Positions 1 through 11,748 of a DNA stretch of 64,000 nucleotides are shown here, piece after piece. Made by a program: the position numbers and the translations under genes. This DNA comes from Streptomyces mangrovisoli. GTDB lineage: Bacteria > Actinomycetota > Actinomycetes > Streptomycetales > Streptomycetaceae. The stretch spans positions 16,236 to 80,235 of the forward strand of contig NZ_LAVA02000044.1 of NCBI RefSeq assembly GCF_000974985.2. Reading direction: 5' to 3'. Each line of letters starts with the position of its first letter. Position 1 is the first letter of the stretch. The notes beneath the pieces were generated by a model. The model saw only the letters and a program-made list of their open reading frames with translations. It ran no database searches and had not been told where the DNA came from.

Positions 1-409
1 GCATCGGGTACGCGAACTCGTCGAGGACGTACAGCCGGTAGGTCTCGGCGGCCAGGTCCCGCTTGACCTGCTCCCAGCCCTCGCGGGCCTTCTCCTCGTT
101 GTCCATCTGCGCGTCGCGCTGGACCCAGGACCAGCCCTCGCCCATCTTGTGCCAGTCGACGGTGCCGCCCTCACCGGAGGCGCCGAGCACGCGCAGCGCG
201 TTCTCCTCGCCGACCTTCCACTTGGCGGACTTGACGAACTGGAACACCCCGATGGGCCAGCCCTGGTTCCAGGCGCGCAGCGCGAGCCCGAACGCCGCCG
301 TCGACTTGCCCTTGCCGATGCCCGTGTGCACCACGACCAGCGGCCGGTTGCGCCGCTGGCGCGTCGTCAGGCCGTCGTCCGGCACCACGCTCGGCTGTCC
401 CTGAGGCAT
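1..409 (-). CDS. cobO: Cob(I)yrinic acid a,c-diamide adenosyltransferase, 3' end cut by window
   Basis: Adds the adenosyl group of ATP to cob(I)yrinic acid a,c-diamide or cobalamin in the cytoplasmic B12 pathway. About 136 N-terminal residues are visible of a family length near 200; the rest lies beyond the window edge. A P-loop of the CobO/BtuR type, GIGKGKST, sits at residues 30-37, followed by the family-typical run AFGLALRAWNQGW and, near the edge, YRLYVLDEFAYP. The ATG start overlaps the stop of the upstream chelatase gene by one base (TAATG), so the two are translationally coupled. It is the last visible gene of the riboswitch-headed cobalamin operon. Identity is strongly supported by motifs and context. 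Confidence 0.95.
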   Translation of the reverse strand, partial: MPQGQPSVVPDDGLTTRQRRNRPLVVVHTGIGKGKSTAAFGLALRAWNQGWPIGVFQFVKSAKWKVGEENALRVLGASGEGGTVDWHKMGEGWSWVQRDAQMDNEEKAREGWEQVKRDLAAETYRLYVLDEFAYPM

Positions 410-2405
410 TACGCCGCCCTTCCTCTCACGTCCTTGACCAGACCGGCGATCGCGTCCGCCCGCAACTCGCCGAGCGTCACCGCCGTGCCGCCCAGCTCCC
501 CGGCCAACTGCCCGGCCAGACCGAGCCGTACGGGGCCCGACTCGCAGTCCACGACCACCGAGGCGATGCCCTCGGCGGCGAACAGCCGTGCCGCGCGCGC
601 CGCGAGCGCCACCGGCTCGGGCCCGCCCGTCGCCCGCCCGTCCGTCACCACCACGACCAGCGCCCGCCGCGCCGGATCGCGCAACCGCTCCACCCGCAGC
701 ACCTCGTGCGCCTTGAGCAGCCCGGCCGCCAGCGGGGTGCGCCCGCCGGTCGGCAGCGACTCCAGCCGGGCCGCCGCCGCGTCCACCGACGACGTCGGCG
801 GCAGCGCGACCTGCGCGTCCCGGCCCCGGAAGGTCACCAGGCCCACCTTGTCCCGCCGCTGGTAGGCGTCGAGCAGCAGCGACAGCACGGCGCCCTTCAC
901 GGCGCCCATCCGCTGCCGCGCGGCCATCGAACCGGAGGCGTCGACGACGAACAGCACGAGATTGCCCTCGCGCCCCTCACGGACGGCCTGCCGCAGATCG
1001 TCGCGGCGCACCACGAGCCCCGGCCCGGACCGCCCGCGCGCCCGCTGGTGCGGGGCGGCGGCCTGCACGGTCGCCGCCAGATGCAGCTTGGTCAGCGTGC
1101 CCCGGGGCCTGCGCGACCCGATCGTCCGCCCGTGCTCGGCCCGCGCGCGGGAGCGCCGCCCCGCGGCCCCCTCGCCGAGGCCCGGCACGCTCAGCACCTT
1201 CGTGCGGAACGGCTCCGCCGCGCGCACCGGGGACTGCTCGGCGCCCCCCGACGCCTGCGGCGCGCCGTCCTCCCCGGCCTCGGGCCGGGCGGCGGTGTCG
1301 CCGCCCCGCGGGCCGGAGTCGGGGGCGGGCTGCCCGCCGCCCCCGCCGGGACCGCCGCCGTCCGGGTCCGAGTCGGGATCCGGGTCGGTGTCGTCCTCGC
1401 CCGCGAACTCCTCCAGCGTCTCGTCGAGCTTGTCCTCGTCCAGGCCCGGCGCGTCGAAGGGGTTGCGGCGGCGCCGGTGCGGCAGCGCGAGCAGCGCCGC
1501 CTGCCGTACGTCCTCCGCGAGCACGTCGGTGCGCCCGGCCCACGCCGCCAGCGCGGTCGCGGTGCGCGCCATCACGATGTCGGCGCGCATCCCGTCGACC
1601 TCGAAGGCCGCGCACGTCGCCGCGATCTGCCGCAGCGCCCCGTCCCCGAGCCGCACCGACGGCAGCAACTCCCGCGCCGCCACGACTCGTTGGCGTACGG
1701 CCGCCTCCTCGCCGGCCCAGCGCGTGGCGAAGCCCGCCGGGTCGTCGTCGTAGGCGAGACGCCGCCGTACGACCTCCACCCGCTGGTCGGGCTCGCGGGA
1801 GGCGGCGACCTCGACGGTGAGCCCGAACCGGTCGAGCAACTGCGGCCGCAGTTCGCCCTCTTCGGGGTTCATCGTGCCGACGAGCAGGAACCGCGCGGCG
1901 TGCCGCACGGAGACGCCCTCGCGCTCGACGTACGAGGCGCCCATCGCGGCCGCGTCCAACAAGAGGTCCACGAGATGGTCGTGGAGCAGGTTGACCTCGT
2001 CGACGTACAGGATGCCGCGGTGCGCGTCGGCCAGCAGGCCGGGCTCGAAGGCCTTCACGCCCTCGGCGAGCGCCCGCTCGATGTCCAGCGCGCCCACCAG
2101 CCGGTCCTCGGAGGCGCCGACGGGCAGCTCCACCATCCGGCTCGGCCGCTCCGCGGCCGCCGCCGACTCGTGCGGGCCGTCCGGGCAGGCGGGGTCGGGG
2201 GAGCCGGGATCACACGAGAACCGGCACCCGGGCACCACGGCGACCGCGGGCAGCAGCGCCGAAAGCGCCCTCACCGCGGTCGACTTGGCGGTGCCCTTCT
2301 CGCCGCGCACCAGCACGCCGCCGACCGCCGGGGACACGGCGTTCAGCAGCAGCGCGAGCCGCAGGTCGTCCTGGCCCACGACGGCCGTGAACGGGAACGG
2401 GGTAC

Positions 2406-2409
<4 letters not shown>
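409..2409 (-). CDS. Cobaltochelatase ATPase subunit, ChlI/ChlD-type (AAA+ plus VWA)
   Basis: Predicted 666-residue partner ATPase for CobN. The N-terminal half is an AAA+ module like magnesium-chelatase ChlI/BchI, with Walker A GEKGTAKST (residues 36-44) and Walker B-like YVDEVNLL; a short cysteine-containing insert (GCRFSCDPGSPDPAC) follows the Walker A region. A low-complexity acidic/Gly-Pro linker joins it to a C-terminal von Willebrand A domain with the MIDAS motif DASGSM. This fused I+D architecture replaces the separate CobS/CobT subunits in many actinomycetes. The GTG start overlaps the cobN stop by four bases (GTGA), which fixes the start against longer in-frame extensions. The TAA stop overlaps the cobO ATG. 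Confidence 0.9.
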
Positions 2410-6055
<3,646 letters not shown>

Positions 6056-6059
<4 letters not shown>

Positions 6060-7564
6060 GCGGGTGCTCCCGGGGGGATGAAGGGCAGTCCTCGGTGCGC
6101 GCCGGACTCGATGAGCCGCCACAACGCGTCCGTGTCCGCGTGCTGTTCGATCAGGTCGCCGAGCCGGTCGAGCTGCTCCTCGCGCAGCGCGGCGAAGGAG
6201 GTGTCCGGTGCGGGCACGAAGCGGCGGCCCGCCGCGGCGGCCACCTCGCGCAGGAAGGCGCGCCGGAAGCCGTCCGACTCCAGGGAGCCGTGCCAGTGGG
6301 TGCCCCAGGTCTGGCCGACCCGGCACCCGTCCAGGAAGGCTTCCCCGCCGGTCACTTCGGCGACGCCGTGATGGATCTCGTACCCCTCGACCGGTTCGCC
6401 GAGGGCCTCGCCCGCCGGCCGGGTGAGGGTCTTCTCGCGGGCGAACCGGACCCGCACGGGCAGCAGCCCGAGGCCGTCGACGGGGCCGAGCCGGCTCTCG
6501 ACGTCGTCCTCGATGTGCTCGCCGAGGATCTGGAAGCCGCCGCAGATCCCGAGCACCGGGCGCCCCTCGGCGGCCCGCCGCACGAGCGCGTCGGCGAGGC
6601 CGCGCCCGCGCAGCCACTCCAGCGCGCGCACCGTGCCGCGGGTGCCGGGGATCACGACGAGGTCGGCGTCGGCGAGTTCCTCCGGGCGGTCCACGAACCG
6701 CACGACGACTCCGGGTTCGGCGGCGAGGGCGTCCACGTCGGTGAAGTTCGACATGAGCGGGATCGCGCAGACGGCGATCCGCAGCACGTCCTCGCCGACG
6801 GGCGGGGAGACGTTCGACTCGCGCACGGTGCCGCGCAGCGACACCCTCAGGCCGTCCTCCTCGTCGATGCCGAGCCCGTGCCGGAACGGCAGCACGCCGT
6901 ACGTCCGCCGCCCGGTCAGGCCGTGCAGCATGTCGAGGCCGGGCTCCAGCAGGGAGACGTCGCCGCGGAACTTGTTGACGAGGAACCCGGCGACGAGTTC
7001 CTGGTCCTCGGGCGACAGCAGCGCGACGGTGCCGTAGAAGGAGGCGAAGACGCCGCCGCGGTCGATGTCGCCGACGACGAGCACGGGCAGCCGCGCGCCG
7101 CGCGCGATGCCCATGTTCACGATGTCGGTCCGCCGCAGATTGATCTCGGCCGGCGAGCCCGCCCCCTCACAGATCACCGCGTCATACGTGCCCCGCAACT
7201 CGGCGAGGCAGTCGAGGACGGTGCCGAGGAGTCGCTGCTGCCGCCCGCCGTGGTAGCCGCGCGCGCTCATCTCGCCGACCGGCTTGCCGAGCAGCACCAC
7301 CTGGCTGCTCCGTTCGCCGCCGGGCTTGAGCAGCACGGGGTTCATCTGCGCGGTGGGCTCGATCCGGCAGGCCTGGGCCTGCATGGCCTGGGCCCGTCCG
7401 ATCTCGGCGCCCTCGCGGGTGACGAAGGAGTTGAGCGACATGTTCTGCGCCTTGAACGGCGCGACCTTGACGCCCTGGCGCACCAGCCAGCGGCAGATGC
7501 CGGCCGTCACGACGCTCTTGCCCGCGTCGGAAGTGGTGCCGGCGACGAGAAGACCACCGCTCAT
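6056..7564 (-). CDS. cobQ: Cobyric acid synthase
   Basis: Amidates side chains b, d, e and g of adenosylcobyrinic acid a,c-diamide using glutamine and ATP. The 502-residue product has an N-terminal dethiobiotin-synthetase-like ATPase (GTTSDAGKS, residues 9-17; AQNMSLNSFVT following) and a C-terminal class I glutamine amidotransferase with the nucleophile motif GICGGFQILG and the histidine region GTHWHG. Start chosen at the ATG that overlaps the cobD stop (ATGA) and gives the family-typical N-terminus MSGGLLVAGTTSDAGKS; upstream in-frame sequence lies inside cobD. Central gene of the cobalamin operon. Confidence 0.97.
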
Positions 7565-8529
7565 GACGTACGCCCCCTGGTGAGCAGCCGGGTGTGGAGG
7601 GCGCGGGCGGCCAGTCGGCCGGTGACGCCCGCGGCGAGCGCGAGCGCGCCGACGCGGCGGGAGAGCCGCACGGCCCGTTCGATGTCGGTGGCGACGACCG
7701 GGCGGCCGCCGCAGTTGAGTGCGGGCCGGTGCTCGACCCGTCCGCCGTACGACAGCGTGCCGCCGAGCCGGACGCCGAGGGCGCCCGCGAACGAGGCCTC
7801 CACGGGACCGGCGTTGGGGCTCGGGTGCCGGTGCGCGTCGGCGCGCCAGGCGCGTACGGCGCCCCGGGGGTCGTCCCCGGCCGCGGCGGCGAGTACGGCG
7901 GTGAGCCGGGCGCCGGGCCAGCCGGCCAGGTCGTCGAGGCGGGCGGCGGCCCAGCCGAAGCGGCGGTGGCGCGGCGACCTGTGGCCGACCATCGCGTCCA
8001 GGGTGTTGACGGCCCGGAATCCGAGCAGCCCCGGCACCCCGGCGGCGGCTCCCCACACGAGGGCGCCCACGACGGCGTCGGAGGTGTTCTCGGCGACCGA
8101 CTCGACCACGGCGCGGGCGATCCCGTCGGCGTCCAGGGCCTGCGGGTCGCGGCCGCACAGGTGGGGGAGCCGGGCGCGGGCGGCCTCGATGTCACCGGCG
8201 GTCAGCGCGTCCTCGATCAGCCGGGCCTCGCGGGCGAGCGAGGTCGCGCCGACGACGGCCCAGGTGGCACCCGCGGTCAGCGCGACGGAGGCGGCGGGAA
8301 AGGGCCGTACGGCACGGGCCGCGGCGGCGCCGAGCGCGACGGCGCCGCCGGTGAGGACGGCGGTGTGCAGGGCGCCCCAGCCACGGTGGTCGTGCCAGAG
8401 CAGGCGCTCGACGGCACCGGCGGCACGTCCGAAGGCGGCGACCGGATGCCCGCGGCGGGGATCGCCGAGGAGCAGGTCGCCGAGGAGGCCGGCGGCGGCG
8501 CCGTACGCGAAGACGCGATCGGCACCCAT
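7561..8529 (-). CDS. cobD: Adenosylcobinamide-phosphate synthase CobD/CbiB
   Basis: Membrane protein that attaches the aminopropanol arm to adenosylcobyric acid. The product from the ATG at 8529 is 322 residues, with typical blocks GLLGDLLLGDPRRGHPVAAFG near the N-terminus, ENTSDAVVGALVWG and GVPGLLGFRAVNTLDAMVGH in the middle, and several hydrophobic helices. A GTG 31 codons upstream (8622) is in frame but lies inside the riboswitch 3' region and has no ribosome binding site, so it was rejected. The chosen ATG itself has a weak Shine-Dalgarno; a 19-codon leader ORF ends four bases before it, which suggests coupled translation. First gene of the B12 operon. Confidence 0.93.
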   Translation of the reverse strand: MGADRVFAYGAAAGLLGDLLLGDPRRGHPVAAFGRAAGAVERLLWHDHRGWGALHTAVLTGGAVALGAAAARAVRPFPAASVALTAGATWAVVGATSLAREARLIEDALTAGDIEAARARLPHLCGRDPQALDADGIARAVVESVAENTSDAVVGALVWGAAAGVPGLLGFRAVNTLDAMVGHRSPRHRRFGWAAARLDDLAGWPGARLTAVLAAAAGDDPRGAVRAWRADAHRHPSPNAGPVEASFAGALGVRLGGTLSYGGRVEHRPALNCGGRPVVATDIERAVRLSRRVGALALAAGVTGRLAARALHTRLLTRGRTS

Positions 8530-8533
8530 CGGG

Positions 8534-8593
8534 TCAGCCGGCCGTGGGGTCGGGAACGGTCCGGTTACTGCGCCTCGATCGGCAGCCGAGCAT
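8534..8593 (-). CDS. Possible 19-residue leader ORF between B12 riboswitch and cobD
   Basis: A 20-codon frame (ATG to TGA) begins just after the riboswitch and ends four bases before the cobD ATG. It is preceded by GTGAGGAC, a better ribosome binding site than anything in front of cobD. The peptide (MLGCRSRRSNRTVPDPTAG) has no recognisable family. If translated, the terminating ribosome would deliver translation to cobD, and the riboswitch could then control cobD by masking this upstream site. This is an inference from spacing and the ribosome binding site; no coding-statistics argument is possible at this length. Confidence 0.35.
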   Translation of the reverse strand: MLGCRSRRSNRTVPDPTAG

Positions 8594-8599
8594 GGCGAT

Positions 8600-8790
8600 A
8601 TGTCCTCACTCAGGGTGTCCACGCCCTGGTTCGACGAGACCGGCGGCGAGAGTTCCTGGCTCCCGGGGGATGGCTACCCCGGTGACAGTGGCGGGACCGC
8701 GCCGGATTCACACCGGCTTCCTCTTCTGCCTCCGTACATGGCCCCGGAAGTCCACCACGGGCCCGGAAGGGGCGTCAACTCGCTGCTGAC
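8600..8790 (-). promoter_or_regulatory. Cobalamin (AdoCbl) riboswitch
   Basis: On the minus strand the region carries the conserved cobalamin aptamer core: GAAGCCGGTGTGAATCCGGC, then GCGGTCCCGCCACTGT, an intervening GC-rich arm, and the B12-box-like GGGAGCCAGGAACTC. A hairpin CAGGG...CCCTG follows near 8605-8625 and could be the P13 element whose loop contacts the aptamer. It lies directly upstream of cobD, so it should repress the operon when adenosylcobalamin is abundant, most likely by blocking translation. The exact 5' and 3' limits are approximate. Confidence 0.92.
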
Positions 8791-8889
8791 CAGCGGCGAC
8801 GGAGTGTGGGCAGGCCCACATGCGCGCGGTGCGACGGGAGTTGCCCGAACGCACACGGGGTGTGGCGGGGGAGGTCTTCCCGAAAACAC

Positions 8890-8927
8890 CCGGGGTGCGG
8901 GACGGAGGATTCCGTTCCGCACCCCGG
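8890..8927 (-). terminator. Hairpin terminator between the pit transcript and the cob leader
   Basis: CCGGGGTGCGG...CCGCACCCCGG forms a stem of about 17 pairs (one G-T wobble) with a GGAT loop and no T-tract, as is usual in Streptomyces. It lies downstream of the small membrane protein/pit genes and upstream of the riboswitch, so it probably ends the pit transcript. Confidence 0.65.
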
Positions 8928-8950
8928 ATGGTGGTGCCGTGTGCTGTCGG

Positions 8951-9052
8951 TGGCCCCGGTCAGGACCTGGCCACCATCAGGAAGTGGCCTCGGTCATGAC
9001 GTGGCCACCATCAGGAAGTGGCCTCGCTCAGGACTTGGCCACGATCAGGTGA
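8951..9052. repeat. 34-bp tandem repeat, about three and a half copies
   Basis: Copies begin with TGGCCACC/TGGCCACG at 8968, 9002 and 9036, exactly 34 bases apart; copies 1 and 2 share their first 25 bases. A partial copy precedes them at 8951. The copy at 9036 is within the 3' end of the small membrane protein gene (stop at 9028-9030), so the array looks like duplication of that gene's terminal codons into the untranslated region. Confidence 0.85.
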
Positions 9053-9255
9053 AGGCCGTAGACGACCGCTGCCGCGCAGGTCGCGAAGCAGAGGTACGCC
9101 GCCGTGGTGGCGAGGGCCGCGGTGCCGCCCTGCGCGGTGGCGCGTTCGCGGCGCGACAGGCCCGCGATGCCGAGGGTGAACAGGCCCACCAGGGCCACCG
9201 TGACCACGAGGCTGACGCCGAAGACGGAGCCGAGGGCCGCCCAGTCGATTGTCAT
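9028..9255 (-). CDS. Small two-helix membrane protein downstream of pit
   Basis: A 75-residue product starting MTIDWAALGSVFGVSLVVTV. Two hydrophobic stretches are visible, about residues 8-34 and 45-70, separated by a basic/polar loop containing RRERATAQGG, which predicts a hairpin-like integral membrane protein. It begins 40 bases after the end of the PiT phosphate transporter gene on the same strand, with an AGGAAGTTCC ribosome binding region in front of its ATG, so it is probably cotranscribed with pit and may be an accessory subunit or assembly partner. No biochemical function is known to me. The last codons lie in a 34-bp tandem repeat. Confidence 0.8.
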   Translation of the reverse strand: MTIDWAALGSVFGVSLVVTVALVGLFTLGIAGLSRRERATAQGGTAALATTAAYLCFATCAAAVVYGLHLIVAKS

Positions 9256-9295
9256 GGAACTTCCTTGGGTTGCCGGGGGAACCGGGTGGTCGGGC

Positions 9296-10576
9296 TCAGA
9301 CCGCCGCGGCCGGCGGGGCCGCGGGGTCGGCGGTCAGGGGCTGGGCGGGGAGCGGCAGCGCGGTCACGTTGCTCGGCTCCGCGGCGGGCGCGGTCTCGGC
9401 GTCGGCCTCCGCGACCGTGCCGGCGGGCGGCGGGGCCACCATGGCGATGGTCGTGGTGATCACACCGGCCGGCTCCGCGTCGTCGACCACGTTGGACGAG
9501 TCGACCACGTTGCGGCGCGACAGCTTCCAGATCGTGGCGCTGGCGGCGACCAGGAAGGCCGCGACAAGGCCGGTGCCCCAGTCGCCGAGGTCCGTGAGGG
9601 ACTCGGCGCCCGCGCCGACCAGGGCGGCGGCGGGCAGGGTCAGGACCCAGGCGACGGCCATCCGGGTCGCGGTGGACCAGCGGACCACACCACCCTTGCG
9701 GCCCAGGCCCGCGCCCATCACCGAACCGGAGACGGCGTGCGTGGTGGAGAGCGAGAAGCCGAGGTGGGAGGAGGCCAGGATGACCGTCGCGGCGCTGGTC
9801 TGGGCGGCGAAGCCCTGCTGCGGCTGGAGGTCGGTCAGGCCCTTGCCCATGGTGCGGATGATGCGCCAGCCGCCGAGGTAGGTGCCGAGCGCGATGGCCA
9901 TGCCGGCCGAGAGGATCACCCAGGTGGGAGGGTTCGAGTCGGGGGCGACGACGCCGCCGGCGACCAGGGCCAGGGTGATGACGCCCATCGTCTTCTGCGC
10001 GTCGTTGGTGCCGTGGGCGAGGGAGACCAGGCCGGCGGAGGCGATCTGGCCCGCGCGGTAGCCCTTGCGGGCGGCCTCGCCGTCGGACTTCTTGCCGGCG
10101 ACGTAGGAGAAGCGGGTCGCGAGCATCGCCGCGAGACCCGCGACGACCGGTGCCGCGACGGCGGGGAGCAGCACCTTGCTGACGAGCACGTCACCGTGGA
10201 CGGCACCCGTGCCGGCCGAGGCGACGGTGGCGCCGATCAGACCGCCCATGAGGGCGTGCGAGGAACTGGACGGCAGTCCTACGAGCCACGTCACCAGGTT
10301 CCAGAGGATCGCGCCGACCAGTGCGGCGAAGATGACCTCGGGCTGGATTCCGTTCTCGTCGACGAGACCCTTGGAGATCGTGTTGGCGACCTCGACGGAG
10401 AGGAAGGCGCCGGCAAGGTTGAGCGCGGCGGACATGGCCACCGCGACCTTGGGCTTGAGTGCACCGGTCGAGATGGTGGTGGCCATCGCGTTCGCGGTGT
10501 CGTGGAAACCGTTCGTGAAATCGAACGCGAGTGCGGTGACGACCACAATCGCGAGGATCAGCGAGAAGTTTTCCAT
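9296..10576 (-). CDS. pit: Low-affinity inorganic phosphate transporter, PiT family
   Basis: A 426-residue integral membrane protein of the PiT (TC 2.A.20) family, importing metal-phosphate complexes by cation symport. The N-terminus carries the signature FDFTNGFHDTANAMAT, and the second half repeats the pattern as SLAHGTNDAQKTMGV; GLPSSSSHALMGG and SLSTTHAVSGSVMG are the paired loop motifs. About ten hydrophobic helices can be traced; the C-terminal 60 residues are Ala/Pro-rich and cytosolic. A PHO-box-like repeat lies about 50 bases upstream, consistent with PhoP control reported for pitH2 of S. coelicolor (recalled, not checked). The small membrane protein follows in the same direction. 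Confidence 0.96.
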   Translation of the reverse strand: MENFSLILAIVVVTALAFDFTNGFHDTANAMATTISTGALKPKVAVAMSAALNLAGAFLSVEVANTISKGLVDENGIQPEVIFAALVGAILWNLVTWLVGLPSSSSHALMGGLIGATVASAGTGAVHGDVLVSKVLLPAVAAPVVAGLAAMLATRFSYVAGKKSDGEAARKGYRAGQIASAGLVSLAHGTNDAQKTMGVITLALVAGGVVAPDSNPPTWVILSAGMAIALGTYLGGWRIIRTMGKGLTDLQPQQGFAAQTSAATVILASSHLGFSLSTTHAVSGSVMGAGLGRKGGVVRWSTATRMAVAWVLTLPAAALVGAGAESLTDLGDWGTGLVAAFLVAASATIWKLSRRNVVDSSNVVDDAEPAGVITTTIAMVAPPPAGTVAEADAETAPAAEPSNVTALPLPAQPLTADPAAPPAAAV

Positions 10577-10623
10577 TTACCCAGGCAATCGTTCGTAGTA
10601 ATTGGCTGGTTGAACGTAAGTAA

Positions 10624-10645
10624 CCTGGGTGAACGGAAGGTGAAC
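10624..10645 (-). promoter_or_regulatory. Putative PHO box (PhoP operator) upstream of pit
   Basis: Reading the minus strand, two 11-base units GTTCACCTTCC and GTTCACCCAGG are in direct tandem, matching the Streptomyces PHO-box pattern (G-T/G-T-C-A plus six variable bases, repeated every 11). A further GTTCAACC lies at 10608-10615. The site is 48-69 bases upstream of the pit start. Confidence 0.7.
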
Positions 10646-10767
10646 TGGGACGGGCATCCGGGTGTCTGTAGGAGGATGCCGGGATTTCGTTTGAGATCGA
10701 CGGGCCGTGCGCCGCTTGACCGTCACCCTCGGGTAAGCGTTTCCAGCCGGGCCGCGGCGCCCCGAAA

Positions 10768-10781
10768 GTGATCTACATCAC
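10768..10781. promoter_or_regulatory. Putative Crp-binding palindrome
   Basis: GTGA-N6-TCAC (GTGATCTACATCAC) is a full match to the Crp half-site pattern. It lies about 110 bases upstream of the aldolase start and 190 bases upstream of pit in the 315-base divergent region 10577-10891. The remainder of that region shows nothing else beyond the PHO box. Confidence 0.55.
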
Positions 10782-10891
10782 ACGATCACCCGTCGCTGCC
10801 GTGCGTATACGACCCCTCACGGAGACGCTATTTCGGGCTGGTGTGCGGCGCCGCTCCCGCCGTCCGTACGGCTCCTGGCAGGATCGCCGGC

Positions 10892-11596
10892 ATGAGCGAG
10901 CAAAGAGGCGGCGAACCCGGCGCAAAGGCCGAACATGACGAGCGGGAGGCGGCGAAGGCGCGGGCGCTCGCCTGGGACCAACTCGTCGCGACGGCCCGGC
11001 GCACGGTGTCCGACGGGCTGGTCGTCGGCACCTCCGGCAACGTCTCGGTCCGCGTCGGCGACACCGTGCTGGTCACCCCGACGGGCGTGCCGTACGACCG
11101 GCTGAGCGCCGACGACATCACCGGCGTCGCCCTGGACGGCCGCCAGGTGCTCGGCGCGCTGCTGCCCACCAGCGAACTCCCCATGCACCTGGCCGTCTAC
11201 CGCGCCACCGACGCCCGCGCCGTCGTGCACACCCACGCCGTGCACGCCACGGCCGTCTCCACGCTCGTCGAGGAGCTCCCGCCGATCCACTACCTGTCCG
11301 GCGCGCTCGGCGGCGCCGTCCGGGTCGCCCCGTACGCCACCTACGGCAGCCAGGAGCTGGCCGAGAACATGCTGCGCGCGCTGTCCGGCCGCACGGCCTG
11401 CCTGCTGCGCAACCACGGCACGCTCTCCTACGGCGACACCCTCGACCGCGCCTACGACCGCACGGCCCAGCTGGAGTGGATGTGCCGCCTGTGGCTGACG
11501 GCGTCCTCGATCCCGGGCCTGACCCCGTCCCTGCTCACCGAGGAACAGATGGCCGACGCGGCCCTGAAGCTGCGGGGGTACGGGCAGGGTCGGTGA
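10892..11596 (+). CDS. Class II aldolase, L-fuculose-phosphate aldolase type
   Basis: A 234-residue cytosolic zinc aldolase of the class II aldolase/adducin family, expected to cleave a sugar 1-phosphate such as L-fuculose-1-P to dihydroxyacetone phosphate and an aldehyde. Visible elements are TSGNVSVRVGD and VTPTGVPYDRLSADDI (phosphate-binding part), a catalytic Glu in LLPTSELPMHLAVY, the metal-binding pair in VVHTHAVHATAVS, and the third histidine in LLRNHGTLSYGD. The ATG at 10892 with AGGA upstream gives the usual N-terminus; an in-frame extension of 17 codons was rejected. It is the first gene rightward of the pit divergent promoter. Substrate is not determinable from sequence. Confidence 0.88.
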   Translation: MSEQRGGEPGAKAEHDEREAAKARALAWDQLVATARRTVSDGLVVGTSGNVSVRVGDTVLVTPTGVPYDRLSADDITGVALDGRQVLGALLPTSELPMHLAVYRATDARAVVHTHAVHATAVSTLVEELPPIHYLSGALGGAVRVAPYATYGSQELAENMLRALSGRTACLLRNHGTLSYGDTLDRAYDRTAQLEWMCRLWLTASSIPGLTPSLLTEEQMADAALKLRGYGQGR

Positions 11597-11748
11597 GCGC
11601 GGCGGCGGGGCGCGGCCGACGAGGGGGTGACCGCGACAGGCCGTGGCAGCAACAACGGTCCGGCAGCGGGCACAAGGAACGGGTGAGCACGTCACCCCGA
11701 CCCCCGCTCCGGCTGGCCGCCTGTGTCGTCCGCCCCGACACTGGACGC

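Noticed and set aside
8530..8622. GTG at 8622 as the cobD start
   Set aside because: Lies in the riboswitch 3' part and lacks a ribosome site; the ATG at 8529 gives the typical N-terminus.
8951..9052. CRISPR array
   Set aside because: Adjacent repeats without unique spacers; one copy is coding.
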